Source: Candidatus Heimdallarchaeota archaeon (GTDB lineage Archaea > Asgardarchaeota > Heimdallarchaeia > Heimdallarchaeales > Kariarchaeaceae). Taken from it: DNA of 64,000 nucleotides. Under the pieces are notes generated by a model. That model was given only the letters and a program-made list of their open reading frames with translations. It ran no database searches and was not told the DNA's origin. Positions within the stretch are counted from its first letter, which is position 1. The number at the start of each line of letters is the position of its first letter. The translations under genes and the position numbers were made by a program. This document shows positions 52,805 to 61,768 of the stretch, piece by piece. The stretch is from NCBI GenBank assembly GCA_030149205.1, contig JASBSB010000004.1, positions 207,078-271,077 on the forward strand. Reading direction: 5' to 3'.

Positions 52805-53884
52805 ATGACGTCAGATGCGGAAAAGCTATGGGACGAGATCGCAACGAATTCTTTCGTAATGGAATTAGCAGAATCTATCACTCCGTATTTGAAGGAAAAT
52901 CAAATTATTAGAGGTAACCCTGTGAGATATCTTTCAGTAAAAACTGTTAGATTTACTGGAAAAGAAATCGTTGGAGTGTTTCACCTTGATGTCGATATTG
53001 AGGTTTTATCAGATGAGGGAGATTGGGTAGAACATGTTATTTTTCGCATTCACCAAAACCCAGAGGCATATAAGCTCGAAAAAAAACTACATCTTTTACT
53101 CGAGGAGAGGACATCAACACACAAAGATATTTACGTAACCCCTCTATTAGCCGAATTCCCACAAAAACTTTTGTTTGTCTATGTCAATTATGGGACTGAG
53201 TCCATTCTAAACTTAGATTATATTTTGGTTGATTTCTCTCTGGGTCGTGTAGCTGCAATAATGCACGGGCTAGAAAGTAAAAAGCTTGCTTCAAAAGACA
53301 TTTTAAACACATTAAAATTAATGCTGCAGTATCTGCCCTTTGATCCAAAGACAAAGCAAGAATTTGAAAAGTCCTTAACTAATGACCTTAAATCGAAGAA
53401 GAAGATATTAGGTGGATACGTTCCCTGTACCACTTTTTCACCCAAAATGATTAAAATTAAACCAAAGCTCTCTATCGAAGATATAGACTTAGCGTCTTGT
53501 AGTGATGGGACAGGGTTTGACACCTACATACCCATGGGTGTAGTCGATGAAAACATCCATGATCGATTTGAGGATATCAGTAATAACTATACAGAATTTG
53601 CTATACAGGAATTTGGAAGAAATCAAAATTTGAATGTAACTAAAGAGAAAATCGAGAGATTCTTAATGGGTTATGAGATTGAATTTCAAAAACAGGGGAA
53701 AAGCCTGTATGAATTATATCCAGATGGGTTCACACTGACTTATCAGTTTTTGATAGGAATTTGGTTGAAGCTTGCATCAGAAATTGAAACTGCAACCGAA
53801 CCCTACATCCAAACAATTGAGAGAATGTCTGATTACCTTATTTTTTCTAAAACATTTGATGTTATAAATGTGGAAGGATTTTAA
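52805..53884 (+). CDS. Protein of unknown function
   Basis: A 359-residue soluble protein. I do not recognise the family. The first 150 residues look beta-rich (VRYLSVKTVRFTG, VGVFHLDVDIEVL, HVIFRIHQ) and the last 140 helical, with MHGLESKKLAS and DLASCSDGTGFDTY in the middle. This order loosely recalls choline/aminoglycoside kinase folds, but the HxDxxxxN catalytic loop is absent. A TTATAT-like box is about 30 bp before the ATG. It follows the VWA-like gene on the same strand. Confidence 0.55.
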   Translation: MTSDAEKLWDEIATNSFVMELAESITPYLKENQIIRGNPVRYLSVKTVRFTGKEIVGVFHLDVDIEVLSDEGDWVEHVIFRIHQNPEAYKLEKKLHLLLEERTSTHKDIYVTPLLAEFPQKLLFVYVNYGTESILNLDYILVDFSLGRVAAIMHGLESKKLASKDILNTLKLMLQYLPFDPKTKQEFEKSLTNDLKSKKKILGGYVPCTTFSPKMIKIKPKLSIEDIDLASCSDGTGFDTYIPMGVVDENIHDRFEDISNNYTEFAIQEFGRNQNLNVTKEKIERFLMGYEIEFQKQGKSLYELYPDGFTLTYQFLIGIWLKLASEIETATEPYIQTIERMSDYLIFSKTFDVINVEGF

Positions 53885-53900
53885 CAGAATTAATTCAGAG

Positions 53901-54890
53901 CTAAATTAAAAACTGTTTATCCCATTTGATAAATTCATCCAGAGAAATATTGCTTCCACAAATTACCAAGATGACAGTCTTATTTTCCAATTGATCATCA
54001 GGGATTTTTTCAAGGGCAGCAACAACACATGAAGATGCAGGTTCAATAAGAATTTTTTCTGAATTAAGGAATTCCTTCATCCAAAAGACCGATTCCTTAT
54101 CTGATACTGTCAAGGAATGACTTGTTAAGGTGTTTAAAATATTAAAAATTTCATCAGTTGTTGTTTTAGCGCCTAGTGTAACTGCAATTGAATCAATACT
54201 ACTAAGTTGAACTAAATGTCCCGCGTCTCTGCTCTTTTTATAACAATCACTTCCTTCTGTCTCGACTGATATGATGCTGCGGCTTCCAATCATGTCATGT
54301 GCATCTAAAGCTAATGAAATCCCTGAAAGTAAGCCACCTCCTCCAACAGAAGCAATCAAAACATCAAAATCTGTTATCTGATCTAATATTTCTAAACCAA
54401 CTGTACCCTGCCCCATGTAGACATCCCTATCTGCAAATGGGTGAATATAGAGATCTGCTCCAGGAACGACCAATGAAAGGGCATGTTCATTAGCTTCCTG
54501 CCAAGACTCCCCATGTAACAAAATCTTAGCATTATACGACTCAATTACCTGAATACGATGACCTGAACTTCCTTCTGGAAGTACAACTAAGCAGGGGATG
54601 TTCATAAGATAGGAAGCAATTGCAACTCCCAATCCATGATTACCTCCACTTGCAGTTATAACTCTTTTTGGTTCACCATTTTGTTCAATAAAATGCAAAA
54701 TTGCATTTGTTGCTCCTCGTATCTTAAAGGAATGACCTAAATTTAATGCCTCCAATTTAAGATATATTCTAGCATTATACAGAGATGACAACCATTTGGA
54801 GTAAATTAATGGTGTTTGTCTTACATTTTGCATGACTCTCCCCCTAACTTTTTCAAATTCTTCCAAGGTGTACTCTTTAAACTTTTGCAC
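53901..54890 (-). CDS. PLP-dependent threonine/serine dehydratase-like enzyme
   Basis: A 329-residue fold-type II PLP enzyme. The cofactor lysine K56 is in GHSFKIRGA, the phosphate and asparagine loop is SGGNHGLGVA (most threonine dehydratases have SAGNHAQG), and VGGGGLLSGIS binds the PLP phosphate. No C-terminal regulatory ACT domain is present, so it is the short catabolic type. It could deaminate threonine or serine, or belong to the EutB/racemase-like branch. The start is GTG, with a TATA-like TTATTAAAT (54911-54919, plus-strand reading) centred 25 bp upstream. Confidence 0.85.
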   Translation of the reverse strand: MQKFKEYTLEEFEKVRGRVMQNVRQTPLIYSKWLSSLYNARIYLKLEALNLGHSFKIRGATNAILHFIEQNGEPKRVITASGGNHGLGVAIASYLMNIPCLVVLPEGSSGHRIQVIESYNAKILLHGESWQEANEHALSLVVPGADLYIHPFADRDVYMGQGTVGLEILDQITDFDVLIASVGGGGLLSGISLALDAHDMIGSRSIISVETEGSDCYKKSRDAGHLVQLSSIDSIAVTLGAKTTTDEIFNILNTLTSHSLTVSDKESVFWMKEFLNSEKILIEPASSCVVAALEKIPDDQLENKTVILVICGSNISLDEFIKWDKQFLI

Positions 54891-55005
54891 ATGATTAATG
54901 ATGATTCCAGTTATTAAATCATTTTGATTAAATTGTTTTATTTTTAAACTATCTCAATCTAGCCACAGGAGTAAGATTAAGAATGTAGGAACCTTAAATT
55001 TGATC

Positions 55006-55482
55006 ATGACACATGAAAATATTATTGGTGTCCAAACCAAATATGCACCAAAAAGCATATGCTTTGGTTGTGGACCAGCAAACACAAAGGGATTAAGAAT
55101 TCAAAGCACTTGGGAAAATGATGATTTTGTCTTGTGGTTCACACCAAAAGAGGAACACCAAGCATTCCCAGGTGTCATAAATGGGGGAATTATAGGTACA
55201 TTATTTGACTGTCATAGTAACTGGTGTGCGGCAACAACATTGTTTAAAACCGAAAGATTTGAATCTGTCCCTGTTACTGTAACTGCAAATTTTACTGTTA
55301 ACTTATTGAAACCTACACCCTTTGGAATCGAGTTAAAGGTGATTGCCCATCCCACTAAAGTTGAGGGAAACAAAGTTTGGACAGAAGCTAAGTTATATGC
55401 AGGAGATACTGTTACAGCAACTTGTACTGGTCTATTCATTGCTGTAAAAGAGGGTCATCCTGCATACCATAGATGGGATTAA
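55006..55482 (+). CDS. Hotdog-fold thioesterase (PaaI-like)
   Basis: The 159-residue protein has a hotdog fold: a Cys-containing N-terminal strand CFGCGPANTKGLRI, the helix GVINGGIIGTLFDCHSNWCAA that carries the substrate pocket, and the VTVTANFTVNLLKPTPFG strand. This is typical of acyl-CoA thioesterases of the PaaI/THEM4-like type. The N-terminal Cys-x-x-Cys is seen in many members. I chose the ATG at 55006; a TTG two codons earlier is in frame. It probably hydrolyses an acyl-CoA; the chain length is unknown. Confidence 0.87.
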   Translation: MTHENIIGVQTKYAPKSICFGCGPANTKGLRIQSTWENDDFVLWFTPKEEHQAFPGVINGGIIGTLFDCHSNWCAATTLFKTERFESVPVTVTANFTVNLLKPTPFGIELKVIAHPTKVEGNKVWTEAKLYAGDTVTATCTGLFIAVKEGHPAYHRWD

Positions 55483-55587
55483 AACTGGAAAAATTTAATA
55501 TTTTGATAATTTATTGAATCTAACATCTATTGGAATAGATACAAATTTATTTGTATTTTTATAAAAATTTTTCATTGAAATAGTAAC

Positions 55588-55596
55588 ATTATAAAA
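55588..55596 (+). promoter_or_regulatory. TATA box for the amylase gene
   Basis: ATTATAAAA is centred 26 bp before the ATG at 55618, predicting a leaderless transcript. Confidence 0.5.
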
Positions 55597-55617
55597 TGTG
55601 CTCTGAATCACCTCTTA

Positions 55618-57972
55618 ATGCAAACCAAGACAAGGTTTAATAAAATAGGTATAATAAGCTTATTACTTGTTCTTCTGCTTGCCTCAGGAAACATCCCCTC
55701 TGCTTTTGCAGAGAAGGTTCATAAGAATCCGGAAGTAACTGTACAAGCAGCCCAGGACAATAACATTGAATGGGCTCATGTATTACATGACTCAAGAGAT
55801 GCATTTTACAGAAATCCCGGATGGGCTACCCAACACACAGGTGCTGTAAAAGTAGGTACGGATGTCGTTTTAAGATTAAGAGCAGCCAAAAATGATTTGA
55901 CAGGTGTTAAGATCAAGTTATGGGATAATGTCAATTTAAAAGATGTGTGGATTGACATGGTAATTGATTCATCTGACGCAAATTATGATTACTGGAAAGC
56001 CGTTATAACTTCCCCCAATGTCCCAACAGATTATTACTATTCGTTTGAGCTAAAGGACGGAACTGATGTGGACTACTATGGAGATGATGTTGTACAATCT
56101 GCATTTGAAGATAACCGGATCTATCAGACTGGAGGAGTAGGTACAATGTATGAAAGTCATAGTGGTGATGGAGATTATGCTTTAGTTTTCTATGCAGATA
56201 ACTTTACCACCCCTGATTGGCACAAAAAAGCTGTGGGATATCAAATTTTTATCGATCGATTCTACAATGGAAACAGTTCAAATGACCCAGTTGGTGATGG
56301 CAAAAGTGGAGACGTCATCTGGTGGGAGTGGGATTCCAATGGAAATGGTGTAAAGGACTCAGGGGATGAAGGTAGAATATATGTCAATAAGCATAAGACT
56401 TGGAATGAAAAACCCTTAGGTGGTTATGATTATTTTGGTGGAGACCTACAAGGAGTAGAACAAAAACTCCCTTATCTTAACGATTTAGGTGTCGATTTTA
56501 TTTGGTTTAACCCATTCAGTCAAGCCCCTGATAATCATGGATATTCTGTTGATGATTATCGAGTACTCAATGCGTACTATGGAGTCGTTGGAGGAAGAAG
56601 TGGTGGAAGGGTTCTCAATGACCATAATAAAAGTATGACGTATTTCAAATCATTTTCAAATAATCTAGAAAACCATGGCATCAAAATCATATATGATACT
56701 GTAATAAACCATGCTTCAGCACAAGGGTTATACTTTCAAAGATTTGAAAACTCAAAGGTTTGGGATAAACCCACTGGTTTCAATGTTCCTGATGCTTGGC
56801 CAAACATACAAGGTGCATATGAATTTTATTACTCAGATTATCGACCTTGGTTTAAATTTTATAAAAATGAATATAATCATGGTTATGACGGCTGGTTTGG
56901 CTTCAAACATATCCCAACCATCATCTACGAAAACAATCCCAAAGCAGTTGAAGAATTTGTGACAGGTCCGAACAACATATTCAAGTTTTGGAACAGTTAT
57001 GGAGTGGATGGTTTTCGATTAGACGTGAATCATCAGTATGTCGATGGTCACCATTCGAGCTATCTTAATTCTAAGATTAGAGATACTGTAAAAGGATTAA
57101 ACCCCAATGCAGTTATTATTGGTGAAATTTGGGAACGAGCAACTCAATGGTTAACAGGAACGATGAATGATGGTGTACAAAATATGCCCTTTAGATTCAA
57201 TACAATAGATTGGATGTTATCAAATTACAAGGATTCCACCTATAGAGACCTCATGTTAACTATCCAAGAAAATTATCCCAAACAGGCCTTCCAATCACTC
57301 TGGGTTAATTTAGGAAATCATGATAGAACTCGAGTTTTATCAGCATTGAACAATAACACTGAGGCGGTTTTGAATGCAGCTACACTTCAATTCTCTTATC
57401 CTGGTGTCCCTGTGATCTGGTATGGTGATGAAATAGGAACAACTGGTGTTGGAGACCCAGGAACACGTGCAACTTTTAAATGGGACAATCAAAATAAGAC
57501 AATGTTAAATTACTACAAACACCTGATTCAAATACGAAAGTCTTTTCCAGTTATGATAGAAGGTGGATTTAACGTTGTTTCAGACAGTGCAGAGGGTGTT
57601 ATTGGATTTTATAGAAATAACACGAATTTTCAAAACGATCATGCACTTATTCTAGTAAACAGGGATAAGCAAGCAAAACAAGTTACGATAGACCTTGCAA
57701 ATTATTCGGGTGTTCAATCAGAGGTTCTGACAGACCTTGTTAATAACAACCAAACACATAACGTAGTGAATGGAAAATTAACAGTGAATTTAGAGTCTCA
57801 AGGTAGAATGATACTTATGGCTGGTATACCTGTTTCTCAAACAACTAGTCAAACACCCACAAGTACCACAACAAGTAATCAATCCTCATCATTTCCAACC
57901 CTTGTACTTGGGTTTGTCTCACTGATGATGGTGTTAATAATTAAGATAAAACACAACAAATTCAATTTATGA
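55618..57972 (+). CDS. Secreted, membrane-anchored GH13 alpha-amylase/neopullulanase-like enzyme
   Basis: Extracellular glycoside hydrolase of 784 residues. A signal peptide (to about residue 31) precedes a CBM34-like beta domain (residues about 45-200) and a GH13 barrel. The catalytic residues are D469 (GFRLDVNH, nucleophile), E503 (GEIWE, acid/base) and D569 (LGNHDRT). DTVINHAS is the conserved region I motif. The N-terminal domain and large size fit cyclomaltodextrinase/neopullulanase relatives. A Ser/Thr-rich linker, one membrane helix and a basic tail end the protein, so it acts on starch-like glucans at the cell surface. Confidence 0.94.
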   Translation: MQTKTRFNKIGIISLLLVLLLASGNIPSAFAEKVHKNPEVTVQAAQDNNIEWAHVLHDSRDAFYRNPGWATQHTGAVKVGTDVVLRLRAAKNDLTGVKIKLWDNVNLKDVWIDMVIDSSDANYDYWKAVITSPNVPTDYYYSFELKDGTDVDYYGDDVVQSAFEDNRIYQTGGVGTMYESHSGDGDYALVFYADNFTTPDWHKKAVGYQIFIDRFYNGNSSNDPVGDGKSGDVIWWEWDSNGNGVKDSGDEGRIYVNKHKTWNEKPLGGYDYFGGDLQGVEQKLPYLNDLGVDFIWFNPFSQAPDNHGYSVDDYRVLNAYYGVVGGRSGGRVLNDHNKSMTYFKSFSNNLENHGIKIIYDTVINHASAQGLYFQRFENSKVWDKPTGFNVPDAWPNIQGAYEFYYSDYRPWFKFYKNEYNHGYDGWFGFKHIPTIIYENNPKAVEEFVTGPNNIFKFWNSYGVDGFRLDVNHQYVDGHHSSYLNSKIRDTVKGLNPNAVIIGEIWERATQWLTGTMNDGVQNMPFRFNTIDWMLSNYKDSTYRDLMLTIQENYPKQAFQSLWVNLGNHDRTRVLSALNNNTEAVLNAATLQFSYPGVPVIWYGDEIGTTGVGDPGTRATFKWDNQNKTMLNYYKHLIQIRKSFPVMIEGGFNVVSDSAEGVIGFYRNNTNFQNDHALILVNRDKQAKQVTIDLANYSGVQSEVLTDLVNNNQTHNVVNGKLTVNLESQGRMILMAGIPVSQTTSQTPTSTTTSNQSSSFPTLVLGFVSLMMVLIIKIKHNKFNL

Positions 57973-58084
57973 TTTAGCTATTAAAAAGTAATTTAAACAA
58001 TTAAAGCCCAGTATAGTTTCAACATTAAAGTTTTATATTAATATATTGTTTCTTTATCGAATTTAGTAAAAATTAACCATAAAA

Positions 58085-59497
58085 TTAGTGAGTTCGTGGT
58101 TTACTTGCATTGGGGATATGGATAGCCTTCCCTTCAATAGCCTCAGCTGCTTCCATTAACATTTCTGGTAATGTGGGATGTGGATGAACCGTGAATCCTA
58201 AGTCTTCAGCTGTTGCTCCTAGTTCCAAGGCGAGAGCAATTTCAGACACCAAATCTGAAGTGTGGGGTCCTACCATCTCCACACCAAGAAGTGCGCCAGA
58301 TTTCCGATCTGCTATTAGCTTCACAAATCCATCAGTTTCAAGTTGGGACATTGCCCTTCCAGATGCACCGAAAGATGCCCGAGATACCACGATGTCTAAT
58401 CCTGCATCTTTTGCCTGATTTTCTGACAAACCAGCTTGAGCAATTTCTGGATCTGAAAAGATAGCAGTAGGAATACTGACGAAGTCTGCAACTGAGTTCA
58501 TACCACAAATTACCTCAGCAGCTATAATCCCCTCTTTTGTTGCCTTGTGGGCTAGAAATGGATCACCAGTACAGTCTCCAACAGCAAAAATGCCAGGGAT
58601 GTTAGTTTTCATCTGGGTATCTTTTAGAATGAACCCTCTTTTATCAGTCTTTACACCAACTTTTGATAGGCCAAGGTCTGCTGTATTTGCTCTTTTTCCT
58701 ATTGAAACTAAAATTTTATCAAATGGTATTTTTTCGATTTTTCCATCCTTTGTTTCAACCAAGAGATTCTTATTCTCTAATGATTTGGCTTTACTGGAGG
58801 TGTAAATATCGACTCCCAATCCTTTCAAATGTTTCTTTACAACTGAGCTCAACCTTTTGTCAACAGAAGGAAGAATTTCGGGTAACAACTCCACTATAGT
58901 CAGTTTGGTACCTAATTTAGCAAAAACAGTTCCTAACTCTATACCAATTACTCCACCCCCGATACAGATTAATCGCTCTGGTTTTTCAGATACACCAAGT
59001 AATCCCTTTGCACTAAGAATGGTTTTTTCGTCTATCTGAAGATTTGGGAGTGATATGAATGATGCACCTGTCGCAACAATACAAGATTCAAACTCAATCG
59101 TTTCTTTTGACTGCTTCTCAGAAATTACTTCAACTAAATTTTTTGAGAGAAAACTGGCTGTCCCGAAGACAGTCTCAATCTTTTGGGATTTGAACAATAA
59201 TTTAATGCCTCCAGTCAATTTTTCGATAATTGACTCTTTCCAACTTTGAAGCTTTTTAAATTCCACACTGGCTTTTTCGACTTTTATTCCCATCTCACTC
59301 GCTTCATGTGTGACCTTATGATACAGTGAAGATGCAGAAATTAAAGCTTTAGAGGGTATACATCCCCAGTTTAAACATTCACCACCAATCACCTCCTTCT
59401 CCACAACAATCACTTTTTTGCCCAACTGAGCTGCACGAATAGCCGCAGGATAACCTCCTGGACCGGCACCTATTACTAATACGTCTGTTTTTTTCAA
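58085..59497 (-). CDS. lpdA: Dihydrolipoamide dehydrogenase (E3)
   Basis: Reoxidises the dihydrolipoyl group of E2 with NAD+. From the TTG at 59497 the protein has 470 residues, the usual length, beginning with KKTDVLVIGAGPGG. The redox cysteines C41 and C46 are in GGECLNWGCIPSKA. The NAD-binding GGGVIGIELG and the C-terminal HPHPTLPE with the catalytic histidine are complete. The frame is open for 19 more codons upstream, but GAGGGATC just before the TTG and the 10-nt gap to the E2 stop favour the shorter form. It is the last gene of the E1alpha-E1beta-E2-E3 operon. Confidence 0.95.
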   Translation of the reverse strand: MKKTDVLVIGAGPGGYPAAIRAAQLGKKVIVVEKEVIGGECLNWGCIPSKALISASSLYHKVTHEASEMGIKVEKASVEFKKLQSWKESIIEKLTGGIKLLFKSQKIETVFGTASFLSKNLVEVISEKQSKETIEFESCIVATGASFISLPNLQIDEKTILSAKGLLGVSEKPERLICIGGGVIGIELGTVFAKLGTKLTIVELLPEILPSVDKRLSSVVKKHLKGLGVDIYTSSKAKSLENKNLLVETKDGKIEKIPFDKILVSIGKRANTADLGLSKVGVKTDKRGFILKDTQMKTNIPGIFAVGDCTGDPFLAHKATKEGIIAAEVICGMNSVADFVSIPTAIFSDPEIAQAGLSENQAKDAGLDIVVSRASFGASGRAMSQLETDGFVKLIADRKSGALLGVEMVGPHTSDLVSEIALALELGATAEDLGFTVHPHPTLPEMLMEAAEAIEGKAIHIPNASKPRTH

Positions 59498-59507
59498 AAT
59501 GATCCCT

Positions 59508-60782
59508 CTATTGTGACTCCAACCAAGCAAGGCCTGGGTTCTCCATGTATGCAATCAAGTCTCTGGTGAATTTTGCACCAATAGCACCATCTACAACTCT
59601 GTGATCAAGTGAGAGACTTAGATTCATAATTGGGCGTATCACAATCTCAGCATTACCATTGATTTCACGAACTACTGGTTTTAATTTTGTCTGCATAAGT
59701 CCAAGAATTGCAACATTTGGCCAGTTAATTATAGGTGTTGCCATCAGACCACCTACATTACCAATTGAAGTTATTGTGAATGTACTACCTGTGATCTCAT
59801 GAAGACTTAACTTACCAGTCCTTGCTTTTTCTGCTAATTCTTGTACCTCACCTGCGATCTGCCAAACTGTCTTTTGCTCAACATTTTTCACCACTGGAAC
59901 AATTAACCCATCCTCGGTATCGACAGATATTCCAATGTTAACATCATGATGAATGCTAATTTCTTGTTTTTCATCATTTAATGAACTATTCATTAGAGGG
60001 TACCTACGTAATACTGGAACCAGAAATTTCATCACTAACGCAACATAGGTTACCTTAACTCCTCTTTCTTTGAACTGTGGTCTAATTGATTCTCTAAGAC
60101 TATCAATAGCCGTCATATCAACCTCTTCAAAATAGGTGTAATGAGCTGCTAGATCTTTTGATCTCCTCATAGCTTTCGCAATTGTCTTTCGGGTACCTCT
60201 CAGAGGTATTACATCTATACCTCCACTCACATAAGATTTTTGAAGTAATGATGTTCCCTTCTGAGAAAAGTTTTCTAAATCTTGACTTGTGATTCGACCA
60301 CCATTTGCTGAGCCTTTGACATACCTTAAATCAACCCCTCTTTCTCTTGCACGTCTTCGTACAGCTGGAGATGCTAATACTCTATCATTAACTACAGACA
60401 GTTGTTGGCTCACAGGTGTCGACTTCTGGGTGGCTTTATTGAAACTCTTAAAAGCCAATGGTTCTGATGGTTTAAACAAAGAAGGGTCTTCTTCCTTTTC
60501 GCTAGGTTTTTTAGGTGCATCTACTTCTTGTTTGTTCTCGGTAATTTCACCTGAGAGGGTAACTAAGACATCCCCAACTCTTACTTCATCGCCCTCCTGT
60601 TTTAATATTTTGATAACTTTTCCTTCAACAGGTGAGGTAACTGATTCAGCCATCTTTTCGGTATGAATTTTTACAAGTTCTGCATCTCTCTTAACAGTTT
60701 CTCCCTCTTTTACAAACCATTCTAAAATTTCACCTTCGTGAATACCTTCCCCAAAATCTGCAAATTTAACTTCTACAACCAT
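59508..60782 (-). CDS. 2-oxoacid dehydrogenase E2, dihydrolipoamide acyltransferase
   Basis: Core subunit of the complex, 424 residues. The lipoyl domain (residues 1-80) carries the lipoylated K43 in HTEKMAES; a peripheral subunit-binding domain lies at about 135-170 (ASPAVRRRARERGVDL); the catalytic domain ends with H394 and D398 in SLDHRVVDG. There is one lipoyl domain only, as in archaeal and branched-chain-type E2 proteins. GAGGAATTGAT precedes the ATG. No lipoate ligase or synthase gene is in the window. Confidence 0.95.
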   Translation of the reverse strand: MVVEVKFADFGEGIHEGEILEWFVKEGETVKRDAELVKIHTEKMAESVTSPVEGKVIKILKQEGDEVRVGDVLVTLSGEITENKQEVDAPKKPSEKEEDPSLFKPSEPLAFKSFNKATQKSTPVSQQLSVVNDRVLASPAVRRRARERGVDLRYVKGSANGGRITSQDLENFSQKGTSLLQKSYVSGGIDVIPLRGTRKTIAKAMRRSKDLAAHYTYFEEVDMTAIDSLRESIRPQFKERGVKVTYVALVMKFLVPVLRRYPLMNSSLNDEKQEISIHHDVNIGISVDTEDGLIVPVVKNVEQKTVWQIAGEVQELAEKARTGKLSLHEITGSTFTITSIGNVGGLMATPIINWPNVAILGLMQTKLKPVVREINGNAEIVIRPIMNLSLSLDHRVVDGAIGAKFTRDLIAYMENPGLAWLESQ

Positions 60783-60791
60783 ATCAATTCC

Positions 60792-61766
60792 TCAAAAACT
60801 CACAGATTTCTTGATGTTATCAAGTACTCTCTTTGGTGTTGGTAAATAGAAAGATTCCAGAGTTAGTGGGAATGGAGTATCATACCCAGTTACTCTCAAT
60901 ATTGGAGCCTCCATGTATTCTATCCAATTTTCAGCCACCAATGCAGATAATTCAGCACTGAAACCGGAGGTTTTAGGTGCTTCAGTTACACTGATGAACC
61001 GTCCAGTTTTCATCACAGACATGCCAATTGTGTCTAAATCAAGAGGAACAATAGATCTTAGGTCAATTACCTCACATGAGATACCTTCATCTTCAGCCAA
61101 GGATGCTGCTTCTAAAGTAACATGCAACATAGATCCATATGAAACCAGAGTTAAATCTGTACCTTCTTTAACAACATTTGCTTTCCCTAGAGGCACAGTA
61201 TAATCATCCTCTGGAACTTCCTCTGTAAATGCCCTATAGATACGTTTAGGTTCAAGAAAGAGAACTGGATCCGAATCTCTAATAGCTGAAATGAGGAGTC
61301 CTTTTGCATCAAAGGGATTACTTGGAATCACTATTTTGAGCCCTGCTGTGTGTGCGAATATTGACTCTGGAGATTGAGAGTGGTAATGAGCACCTTTTAC
61401 TCCCCCACCGTATGGTGATCGAATGACCATTGGACAAGTATATTCTCCACCACTTCTATATCTAAATTTAGCAACCTCAGAAATTATTTGATCTGCTGCT
61501 GGCCATATGAAATCAACAAACTGAATTTCAGCAATTGCTCGTACACCATAGAGGGCTAAACCAGTAGCAAATCCAATGATACCACTTTCACTGAGAGGTG
61601 TATCGAGAACCCTATCTCTTCCGAATTTATCTATCAGGCCCTGAGTTGCTCTAAATACACCACCATCTTTTCCTATATCCTCACCTAATATTACAACGTT
61701 GTTGTCTCTCTCCATTTCTTCTTTTAATGCCATGTTTATTGCACCGACAATATTTGTGTCTACCAT
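60792..61766 (-). CDS. 2-oxoacid dehydrogenase E1 component, beta subunit
   Basis: A 324-residue subunit that forms the thiamine diphosphate-binding alpha2beta2 E1 with the gene upstream. Typical segments are LGEDIGKDGGVFRATQGL, DTPLSESGIIGFATGLA with the conserved glutamate region, and PYGGGVKGAHYHSQSPE. GGAGGACTAATA precedes the ATG, and the upstream stop is only 2 nt away. The heterodimeric E1 is the type found in branched-chain 2-oxoacid dehydrogenase and in Gram-positive/archaeal pyruvate dehydrogenase; which substrate is used cannot be read from sequence. Confidence 0.94.
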   Translation of the reverse strand: MVDTNIVGAINMALKEEMERDNNVVILGEDIGKDGGVFRATQGLIDKFGRDRVLDTPLSESGIIGFATGLALYGVRAIAEIQFVDFIWPAADQIISEVAKFRYRSGGEYTCPMVIRSPYGGGVKGAHYHSQSPESIFAHTAGLKIVIPSNPFDAKGLLISAIRDSDPVLFLEPKRIYRAFTEEVPEDDYTVPLGKANVVKEGTDLTLVSYGSMLHVTLEAASLAEDEGISCEVIDLRSIVPLDLDTIGMSVMKTGRFISVTEAPKTSGFSAELSALVAENWIEYMEAPILRVTGYDTPFPLTLESFYLPTPKRVLDNIKKSVSF

Positions 61767-61768
61767 TA

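Noticed and set aside
52805..53884. Aminoglycoside/choline kinase-like enzyme
   Set aside because: The order of segments is vaguely similar but the catalytic HxDxxxxN loop and the metal-binding aspartate motif are not present.
60289..60666. 125-codon plus-strand open frame opposite the E2 gene
   Set aside because: Antisense shadow of a well-supported lipoyl/E2 gene; no promoter or ribosome-binding site.
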